This document shows positions 51,401-61,100 of a stretch of 64,000 nucleotides of DNA, in pieces. Made by a program: the position numbers and the translations under genes. The notes under the pieces are model-generated. The model ran no database searches. It saw only the letters and a list, made by a program, of their open reading frames with translations, and was not told the origin of the DNA. Numbering within the stretch: the first letter of the stretch is position 1; every line of letters starts with the position of its first letter. Origin of the DNA: Rhabditoides inermis. Its lineage: Eukaryota; Nematoda; Chromadorea; Rhabditida; Rhabditidae. The stretch lies in the NCBI GenBank assembly GCA_963966185.1, contig CAWZYM010000222.1, forward strand, positions 48,501 to 112,500, given 5' to 3'.

Positions 51401-54400
51401 CTACGGCTGATCAAACCTCCACGACGACTGCCTCAACAACAACTGGCGCGAAGAGCACGACTACGGCAGATCAGACCTCCACAACAACTGCCTCAACAAC
51501 AACTGGCGCCAAGAGCACGACTACGGCTGATCAAACCTCCACGACGACTGCCTCAACAACAACTGGCGCCAAGAGCACGACTACGGCAGATCAGACCTCC
51601 ACAACAACTGCCTCAACAACAACTGGCGCCAAGAGCACGACTACGGCTGATCAGACCTCCACAACAATTGCCCCAACAACAACTGGCGCGAAGAGCACCA
51701 CAATGGATTATCAACCCTCCACAACGACTTTCTCAACAACAACTGGCGCGAAGAGCACGACTACGGCTGATCCTACCTCTACAACAACTGCCTCAACAAC
51801 AACTGGCGCCAAGAGCACGACTACGGCTGATCGGACCTCCACAACAACTGCCTCAACAACAACTGGCGCCAAGATCATGATTTTGGCTGATCAAACCTTC
51901 ACAACAACTGCCTCAACAACAACTGGCGCCAAGAGCACGACTACGGTAGATCAAACGTCCACGACGACTGCCTCAACAACAATTGGAGCCAATAGCACGA
52001 CTAAGGTTGATCAGACCTCTACGACAACTGCGTTCACAACAACTGGCGAGAAGAGCACGACTACGGCTGATAAGACCTCTACGACGACTGCGTCTACAAC
52101 AACTGGCGCCAAGAGCACGACTACGGCTGACCCCACCTCTACAACGACTGCCTCAACAACAACTGACGCGAAGAGCACCACAACGGCTGATCAAATCTCC
52201 ACAACGACTGCCTCAACAACACCTGGCGCGAAGAGCACGACTACGGCTGATCAGACCTCTACAACGACTGCCTCAACAACAACTGGCGCAAAGAGCACCA
52301 CAACGGCTGATCAAACCTCCACAACGACTGCCTCAACAACATCTGGCGCGAAGAGCACGACTACGGCTGATCAAACCTCCACGACGACTGCCTCAACAAC
52401 AACTGGAGCCAAGAACACGACTACGGCTGGTCAGACCTCTACGACTACTGCCTTAACAACAACTGGCGCTAAGAGCACGACAAGGGCTGATCAAACCTCT
52501 ACAACGACTGCCTCAACAACAACTGGCGCCAAGAGCACGACAAGGGCTGATCAAACCTCTACAACGACTGCCTCAACAACAACTGGCGAGAAGAGCACGA
52601 CTACGGCTGATCCGACCTCTACGACGACTGCGTTCACAACAACTGGCGAGAAGAGCACGACTACGGCTGATCAAACCTCCACGACGACTGCCTCAACAAC
52701 AACTGGAGCCAAGAACACGACTACGGCTGGTCAGACCTCTACGACTACTGCCTCAACAACAACTGGCGCTAAGAGCACGACAAGGGCTGATCAAACCTCT
52801 ACAACGACTGCCTCAACAACAACTGGCGAGAAGAGCACGACTACGGCTGATCCGACCTCTACGACGACTGCGTCCACAACAACTGGCAAGAAGAGCACGA
52901 CTACGGCTGATCAAACCTCCACGACGACTGCGTCCACAACAACTGGCGTCAAGAGCACAACTACGGCTGATCCTACCTCTACATTGACTGCCTCAACTGT
53001 CTCAACAACAACTGGCACGAAGAGCACCACAACGGCTGATCAAACCTCCACAACGACTGCCTCAACAACAACTGGCGAGAAGAGCACGACTACGGCTGAT
53101 CCGACCTCTACGACGACTGCGTCCACAACAACTGGCGAGAAGAGCACGACTACGGCTGATCAAACCTCCACGACAACTGCGTCCACAACAACTGGCGTCA
53201 AGAGCACAACTACGGCTGATCCTACCTCTACATTGACTGCCTCAACAACAACTGGCGCGAAGAGCACCACAACGGCTGATCAACCCTCCACAACGACTTT
53301 CTTAACAACAACTGACGCGAAGAGCACGACTACGGCTGATCAGACCTCTACGACGACTGCGTCCACAACAACTGGCGAGAAGAGCACGACTACGGCTGAT
53401 CAAACCTCCACGACGACTGCCTCAACAACAACTGGAGCCAAGAACACGACTACAGCTGATCCTACCTCTACATTGACTGCCTCAACAACAACTGGCGCAA
53501 AGAGCACCACAACGGCTGATCAAACCTCCACAACGACTGCCTCAACAACAACTGGCGAGAAGAGCACGACTACGGCTGATCCGACCTCTACGACGACTGC
53601 GTCCACGACAACTGGCAAGAAGAGCACGACTACGGCTGATCAAACCTCCACGACGACTGCGTCCACAACAACTGGCGTCAAGAGCACAACTACGGCTGAT
53701 CCTACCTCTACATTGACTGCCTCAACAACAACTGGCGCTAAGAGCACCACAACAGCTGATCAAACCTCCACAACGACTGCCTCAACAACATCTGGCGCGA
53801 AGAGCACGACTACGGCTGATCAGACCTCTACGACGACTGCGTCCACAACAACTGGCGCCAAGAGCACCACAACGGCTGATCAAACCTCCACAACGACTGT
53901 CTCAACAACAACTGGCGTCATGAGCACAACTTCGGCTGATCAGTCCTCCACGACGACTGCGTCCACAACAACTGGCGCCAAGAGCACAACTACGTCTGAT
54001 CCTACCTCTACAACGACTGCCTCAACAACAACTGGCGCGAAGAGCACCACAACGGCTGATCAAACCTCCACGACGACTGTCTCAACAACAACTGGCGTCA
54101 TGAGCACAACTTCGGCTGATCAGTCCTCCACAACGACTGCGTTCACAACAACTGGCTCCAAGAGCACGATTACGGCTAATCAGACCTCTACGACGACTGC
54201 GTCCACAACAACTGGCGCCAAGAGCACGACTACGGCTGATCAGACCTTCACAACGACTGCGTCCACAACAACTGGCTCCAAGAGCACGACTACGGCTGAT
54301 CAAACCTCCACGACGACTGCCTCAACAACAACTGGAGCCAAGAGCACGACTACGGCTGATCAGACCTCCACGACGACTGCCTCAACAACAACTGGAGCCA

Positions 54401-55788
54401 AGAGCACGACTACGGCTGATCAGACCTCATCAAAAGCAATGAACCCATCAAGCATTGCTCTGCCTAAATTAACGACGACGCCGTCATCGAAACAACCAAC
54501 CACAAAGAAGAGAACAAACCCCACAAAACGGACTACAAAGAAGATAACGACAAAGTGGATGACCCAACTGCCAAAACTTACGACAAAATCGGCCACAACT
54601 AGCTCACCAATCGTCTTTTCTAAACCTGGCGGTGACGACGGGCGCAGTTCAAATGGAACACAAGTTCTGCCTCCGCAGAAGCGTCAGTTGTATAAAGCGA
54701 GTGTCAAATCCATGTTATTTTTCAGAATCTGGCACGGACAAGAAAGACAATCTCACGCTGATTGTTGTGTATGTTTACAGTATCATTGTATCTAATTGAA
54801 AAATTACTTGATTACAGTGTGATCGTCGTGTTCTTGATTGTGCTGTTACTTATCATCGCTTCTATTTATCTGTGTTTGAAACTGCGCGCCCAGAAGGAGC
54901 AGAAACTAGAAGAGGAGAGGCTGGAAAAAGAACAGCTAGGTAAGCGGTGTGACCAGTTGACATCCACAACAGCAACACATGACTGTCCATTCAGCAAAAC
55001 TCGAGAAAGAAAAATTGAAAGAAGCTGAAAGACAGGTGTTCACTGACGGTGTTCACTGAGAAGTGAAAGATGGTCAACTTTGTTTCAGAAAATGTTGGCT
55101 CTACGTCCGAGTCGCGTGGATCCAAAAGACATTCAATACAAAGGACCTATGGTCATGCACAACAGAGTAGGACTCATTGTGAGTAAGAGAGAAGGAGGGG
55201 TAGAGAAATACATGATACCTTTGATATCAAAATTTAAAAGTAACAAGTTCGTGTGTTGTTGTTGTTTTTCTTCAGTACAATGGGTGATTTAGAAACACGC
55301 ACTCGAGGATGAGACTTCTGCAGATATTGTGAAGGTGGAGTACGATCCAAAGATTAACGAAGCCAAAGAGATCGGATCCAAAATCGAACAAGTAAAGGTA
55401 TGTTGTATGTACGTTGACAGAGACGAAAGAAAGGAAGAGACGAGCCGCAGGAGTAAATCAGATTTTTTTCAGAGTGTGAAGGGACACGGCGATGGCAGCA
55501 GCTTACAAGAGAAACTGCCCGGGGATAAGGTGATCTCAATTACACAATCAGTCTGAACTCTTGTAGGTGGCGACAAAGAACAAAGTGAAAAAGAAGGGAC
55601 ATGGAAATCGGAAGAAGGCGAGCAAGGGCAAGAAGGGCGGAGGCGCCAACGGAAAGAACAAGGTCGACTTCTTCCCTCTCCTTCTCCCACTCGTCTCATG
55701 TACTTTTCACATCTGCATCTCTCACTTTTAGAACAGCACTCCTACTTTATCAGCACACGTAGCAATTTCCTTTCAGGTCCCTGCATGA
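27413..55788 (+). CDS. Giant type I membrane mucin (about 9,070 residues), first of a tandem pair
   Basis: Surface mucin by composition. Proposed exons are 27413-27562, 28189-54682, 54726-54768, 54818-54939, 54995-55035, 55089-55178, 55293-55397, 55473-55529, 55567-55662 and either 55777-55788 or 55732-55788, all in phase. Exon 2 alone is 26,494 nt and encodes the Thr/Ser repeats. After the array come a basic Thr-rich stalk (TTKKRTNPTKRTTKKITTK), the junction NGTQVLPPQK, a transmembrane helix (VIVVFLIVLLLIIASIY), a charged helical stretch (EEERLEKEQL) and a Lys-rich C-terminus (NKVKKKGHGNRKKASKGKK). Exon 1 is the weakest part: its hydrophobic N-terminus is a poor signal peptide, but its C-terminal Cys motif matches the paralogue in frame. 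Without it, exon 2 has no ATG near its start. The last exon has two in-frame acceptors (9,069 or 9,084 residues). Confidence 0.8.
28252..54430 (+). repeat. 60-bp coding minisatellite array of mucin 1 (about 430-440 units)
   Basis: Each 60-bp unit encodes a variant of TTTASTTTGAKSTTTADQTS. Common variation is GAK/GVK/GEK/DAK/GAE and ADQT/ADPT/AEPT/AGQT. A few units are longer by one Thr codon, and some are truncated (for example the TTTTADPTSTTTASSTTTADQ arrangement). The array is free of stops throughout 26 kb. Over 60% of residues are Thr or Ser, and Cys is absent. Because the unit is a multiple of three, other frames also stay open for long stretches. Confidence 0.95.
36255..52546 (+). repeat. 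Nested higher-order duplications in the mucin 1 array
   Basis: The block at about 36470-44020 recurs at about 44996-52546, an exact offset of 8,526 bp (2,842 codons), with only scattered substitutions. Inside it, a 1,971-bp unit is tandemly repeated at about 36255-38225 and 38226-40195, and again in the second block. Part of the linker (about 44320-44980) copies about 41680-42340. Earlier in the array a 660-bp (eleven-unit) duplication links 31501-32160 to 32161-32820. All offsets are multiples of three, so the frame is kept. Confidence 0.9.
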
Positions 55789-55979
55789 TAGTTTTCGACA
55801 GCGGTGTCAAGTCTTGACACTTATATTATTTTTTTAACCTTATGTTATTATCTACGTTAAATCAAAAATCGTACCTTATTGTTTATCTTATACATACCTT
55901 ATAACTTGGTTATTATCTATGTTAAATCAAAAATTACTGTAGGTTACTCGCTATATTATGTGTTTCGTTTTGTTTGTTC

Positions 55980-55985
55980 AATAAA
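55980..55985 (+). terminator. Polyadenylation signal AATAAA of mucin 1
   Basis: AATAAA lies about 190 bp after the mucin 1 stop in an AT-rich 3' flank, the first canonical signal in the correct strand. Confidence 0.6.
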
Positions 55986-55988
55986 ATA

Positions 55989-56869
55989 GTTTACTCCTGT
56001 TATCAGGCAAACGTGTTTAACTTGTATAATACAACTACTGTAACGCGAATTTGGGTGATAGTACATTGTACTTATTTTGATTACTGTTTGTAGGTAGATC
56101 TCACATGTTTGGATCGCTGTTCCTTGTACCTATTTTGAAAACTGGTGGAGTTTGCGAAATATTTGAACACGCACCCGCATACGGTCGCTTTGTGCTCACA
56201 CTTTTTCCCATACCTTGCTCCTCCGTCTTCGTCTTTCGAATGTCGTAGCCGCCCTCCCCCCTCTTCAAGCCGCAGTGATATAGTGATGTCACCGCAAGTT
56301 ATAAAAACAATTGAAGACAGTACCAGGTTTACTGTACTTTACTGTATTCCAAAGATGGCCGATCGATGGCTGATTGTAAAAACGATTAGAGGAGGTGACC
56401 GTCAGCGTTTAGCACGTCGGTCAAGTTGACAAGAACAACGATGGGAATACGCGCTCAAGGTGAACGATTTTTAGACGAGTGTAGAGACTTGAAGGATCAC
56501 ATCGGAGAGAATGTTCTGAAGAAAGAGCTAAATGCACTCATTGCTCTCCCTCTCTCCCCGCCCTCTTCATTTCTCTTTCTCTCTTTCTCTATCTCTATCA
56601 TCTATCTCTCACACATCATACACACATTCACATTTGAGTGTCATAACCAACAGTTCATAGAGGGAATCATGATCACATCGAATATTTCTTTTCGAAAGCT
56701 TTAAAAAGCTCAAATAAACACATATAAATGTTTTAAATTGCACATTCATATTTAGGTAAAGGTAAAACATAATAAAACCACTAACTAATACCCGCTATTT
56801 ATTGTGAAAAGTTATTTCAATACAGAAGTTGGCTCTGAAAACACATTTTACATATGACAGTAATGTAAC
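55989..56869. other. Intergenic region between convergent genes
   Basis: Lies between the mucin 1 3' end (+) and the protease 3' end (-). Weak exon-like frames occur near 56286-56320 and 56450-56545, the latter reading GERFLDECRDLKDHIGENVL. There is no recognisable family, clear start or partner exon, so no gene is called; they could be remnants. A CT tract follows at about 56550-56600. Confidence 0.35.
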
Positions 56870-58010
56870 CTAGAAGTAAAAGAACATAACAATTGTGACT
56901 ATGAGTAGGGAAATGATGTTAGCTGAGCACTCCACATCACTCTCGTCCTTGATGAAATCACAGAAGTAGGAGACGCGGGTGTAGATACCTGAAACAGTTT
57001 CGGCGTGAAACAAAGCGACGGCTAGTCTCACCGGGCGCGGTGGCCTGATCGTAGTAGAGGGGTCCGGAGTTGACACCGAACGAGGTGAGACCGACGAGGA
57101 ACCAGCGGCCGTCCGACGCCTGCACTTGCAGAGGCCCGCCGGAATCACCCTGCGAAGATTAGTTGATAACACTACAGTACATAAGATTATATCATAATGT
57201 GTTTTTTTTTGCTCACCTGTCCGGTGCCCTTTCCATAGCTGCCAGCGCAAATCTGCGACTCGTCTATCGTGAATCCGCCGCCCTGTCTTGCTGGGATATT
57301 CATCCACAACTTACTGGAAATATATTTAGTTTAGTTCACCGTTCCTGTTCATTTTCCAAAGATATGAGTCTTTAGAACTCTAGATACATACGCACCTGCA
57401 TCTCTCCTGATCGACAATCGGCACCATCACTTGTTGGAGGAACTGCGAGGGCGAGTTGACGACCACATTGCCCTCTGAATAAAGAAATATGAATAGCAAC
57501 AGATGTGGTAGCAAAAATATGAATCGCGTTACTGACTGTTGTACGCTCCGTATCCTGTCAAGTATCCATAATCGAGGGAGAGCTCCAGTTCCGGAGATTG
57601 TATGCAGATGGGAGAGATGTCGGACGAAAACGGCACATCTCCGTCCAGCTGGATATCGGTCGATTATCGATCGATAAGGATTATTGACTGGTTTACCGTG
57701 AGAATGGCGATATCGTTAAGCATGGTTGGGTTGATCTCCAAGTTGCCACTGAAAACAATTTTTCATAAATTAATAATAAAAAAGACTGTGTGAAGCGAAC
57801 CCTAAAACAAAACAAGAACATATGTAACCCACTCGCGTCTATGAGGTCTGTTGTACCTAAGTCAAAATAGTTAAATGAATTGTTTTCTTGTACATCATGT
57901 ACCTGTAATCCTTGTTGACAGTCCTCCTCGCTACTCCTCGGGAGATAAGCGCGGTCTGCGAGACGTCCACCACCCCCAGAGACACCCACGAGCGAGTCGC
58001 GTCCATGTAC
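56870..58010 (-). CDS. S1-family (chymotrypsin-like) serine protease, probably GPI-anchored; 5' end unresolved
   Basis: Secreted or surface trypsin-fold protein. Exons in minus-strand order, all in phase: 58010-57903, 57748-57697, 57648-57537, 57474-57396, 57313-57217, 57149-57032 and 56988-56870. The product shows [10 protein letters not shown], the Asp motif [26 protein letters not shown] (GWG region), [14 protein letters not shown] and the Ser motif GDSGGPLQV, then SFGV and [13 protein letters not shown]. The Cys normally four residues before the active Ser is Gly. Position 189 (six before Ser) is Gly, so trypsin-like basic specificity is not expected. The C-terminus [13 protein letters not shown] is a hydrophobic anchor or GPI signal. 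The His exon and signal peptide are not certain. A candidate upstream exon (58179-58075) joins in phase but carries TAAFTSYC where TAAHC is expected. Head-to-head with mucin 2. Confidence 0.8.
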
Positions 58011-58165
58011 CTGTAGACACTCTGTTTGACAGCTGGCTCATAACGAGATCTACATTAAATTGTAGCTTAATCACGGTGTATCCTCCCGAAACGTCTTCTT
58101 CGTCTTATTAGCGCCTGCGTGAGAATCACGACCGTTCTCGTTGTCAAATGAGCAGTAGGATGTAA

Positions 58166-61100
58166 ATGCTGCCGTGTGTCTGGTTGGTGTGTGTGGTGAT
58201 TGCGTGCCTGTCACCCTGCCTGTCATTTCTCTTCCCTCCCCCGCCCCGTGTGGCAGTGGCAGCATGCGGCCGCCACAACATGTGCTCCTACTACTGTTAT
58301 GGGTGCGTGCCCACACTTTCTCGTCCATTTTCTCTCGCTCAACGCAACATTTTGAACGTTTGATCCCACAACGATCTTCGAAACACAACGGGGTATCTCC
58401 AATTCTCCGCGTCTTTCTTTTTTTGCGCATTCGCTGCGAATGGTGAAATTGCATGTCTTGAGTGGTCATTCGCAACCAACTGTGCGCGGCGGGGAAATGT
58501 CCGACCAGCGGGCATGCGAGATCAAATCGGCCCCTGCATTTGGGGGAAAAAATTGAAAAAAAGCTACCAATAACGGGAAAACAAAATATATTTCTGATGA
58601 GAATTACCGTTTGTGCACGTTCGTGAATCGGCGTTTTTATATCAACTAACCAAATCAACCAATTAAACAAATCAACAAACCAAAAGAGGTACACACTTCT
58701 GGAAAATGTATAACTTGAGGAAAGGTGTATTCAAAGAATTCAAAGCGTTCAGGTAATCATGCTGCTTTCGACAACATGTTCGAAAGTTGTCGTGGATCCA
58801 ATAATCTCCACGACAACTGCCTCAACAACAAATGACGCCAAAAGCTCCACTACGACTGGTCAAACCTCCACAACTACTGCCTCAACAACAACAGGCGCCA
58901 AGAGCACGACTACGACTGGTCACACCTCCACAACGACTGCCTCAACAACAACAGGCGCCAAGAGCACGACTACGACTGGTCAAACTTCCACGACGGCTGC
59001 CTCAACAACAACAGGCCCCAAAAGCACGACTACGACTGGTCAAACCTCCACGTCTACTGCCTCAACAACAACAGGCGCCAAGAGCACGACTACGACTGGT
59101 CAAACTTCCACGACCACTGCATCAACAACAACAGGCGCCAAGAGCTCCACTACGACTGGTCAAACTTCCACGACCACTGCCTCAACAACAACAGGCGCCA
59201 AGAGCACGACTACGACTGGTCAAACCTTCACGACGACTGCCTCAACAACAACAGGCGCCAAGAGCACGACTACGACTGTTCACACCTCCACAACGACTGC
59301 CTCAACAACAACAGGCGCCAAGAGCACGACTACGACTGGTCAAACTTCCACGACGGCTGCCTCAACAACAACAGGCCCCAAAAGCACGACTACGAGTGGT
59401 CAAACTTCCACGGCCACTGCATCAACAACAACAGGCGTCAAGAGCTCCACTACGACTGGTCAAACTTCCACGACCACTGCATCAACAACAACAGGCGCCA
59501 AGAGCACGATTACGAATGGTCAAACCTCCACGACGACTGCCTCAACAACAACAGGCGCCAAGAGCACGACTACGACTGGTCAAACCTCCACAACGACTGC
59601 CTCAACAACAACAGGCGCCAAGAGCACGACTACGAATGGTCAAACCTCCACGACGACTGCCTCAACAACAACAGGCGCCAAGAGCACGACTACGCCTGGT
59701 CAAACCTCCACGTCTACTGCCTCAACAACAACAGGCGCCAAGAGCACGACTACGAATGGTCAAACCTCCACGACGACTGCCTCAACAACAACAGGAACCA
59801 AGAGCACGACTACGACTGGTCAAACCTCCACGTCTACTGCCTCAACAACAACTGGCGCAAAGAGCTCGACTACGACTGGTCAAACCTCCACGTCTACTGC
59901 CTCAACAAAAACAGGCGCCAAGAGCTCCACTTCGACTGGTCAAACTTTCACGACCACTGCATCAACAACAACAGGCGCCAAAAGCACGACTACGACTGGT
60001 CAGAAATCGAAGACGACTTCATCAACAACTGGTACCACGAAAACTACCACAAATCCGAAACCAAATACGACTTCCTCAACAACTGGTACCACAAAAACAA
60101 CTACAGAAAATCCAAAACCAAAGACGACTTTCTCAACAACTGGTACCACGAAAACGACTACAGCTGGCCAGAAATCAAAGACGACTTCCTCAACAAATGG
60201 TACCACGAAAACGACTACAGCAAATCCGAAACCAAAGACGACTTCCTCAACAACTAGTACCACGAAGACGACTACAGCTGGCCAGAAATCAAAGACGACT
60301 TCCTCAACAACTGGTTCCACGAAAACGACTACGGCAAATCCTAAACCAAAGACGACTTCCTCAACAACTGGTACCACGAAAACGACTACGGCAAATCCTA
60401 AACCAAAGACGACTTCCTCAACAACTGGTACCACGAAGACAACTACAGCTGGACAGAAATCAAAGACGACTTCCTCAAAAACTGGTATCACGAGGACGAC
60501 TACAGCAAATCCGAAACCAAAGACGACTTCCTCAACAACTGGTACCACGAAGACGACTACAGCTGGACAGAAATCAAAGACGACTTCCTCAACAACTGGT
60601 ACCACGAAGACAACTACAGCTGGCCAGAAGTCAAAGACGACTTCCTCAACAACTGGTACCACGAAAACAACTACAGCAAATCCGAAACCAAAGACGACTT
60701 CCTTAACAACTGGTACCACGAAGACGACTACAGCTGGCCAGAAATCAAAGACGACTTCCTCAACAACTGGTACCACGAAGACGACTACAACTGGCCAGAA
60801 ATCAAAGACGACTTCCTCAACAACTGGTACCACGAAGACGACTACAACTGGCCAGAAATCAAAGACGACTTCCTCAACTACTGGTACCACGAAGACGATT
60901 ACAGCAAATCCTAAACCAAAGACGACTTTTTCAACAACTGGTACCACGAAGACGACTACAACTGGCCAGAAATCAAAGACGACTTCCTCAACAACTGGTA
61001 CCACGAAGACGACTACAGCAAATCCTAAACCGAAGACGACTTTCTCAACAACTGGTACCACGAAGACAACTACAGCTGGACAGAAATCAAAGACGACTTC

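Noticed and set aside
28192..54795. The giant ORF taken as a single-exon gene starting at TTG 28192 and ending at 54795
   Set aside because: TTG is not a credible start here. An acceptor lies three bases upstream (28188), and the donor at 54682 leads in phase to the transmembrane exons, as in the paralogue.
56426..56704. Possible small gene reading GERFLDECRDLKDHIGENVL
   Set aside because: No ATG in good context, no clear exon partners, and it runs into a CT tract. It could be a remnant, but this is unsupported.
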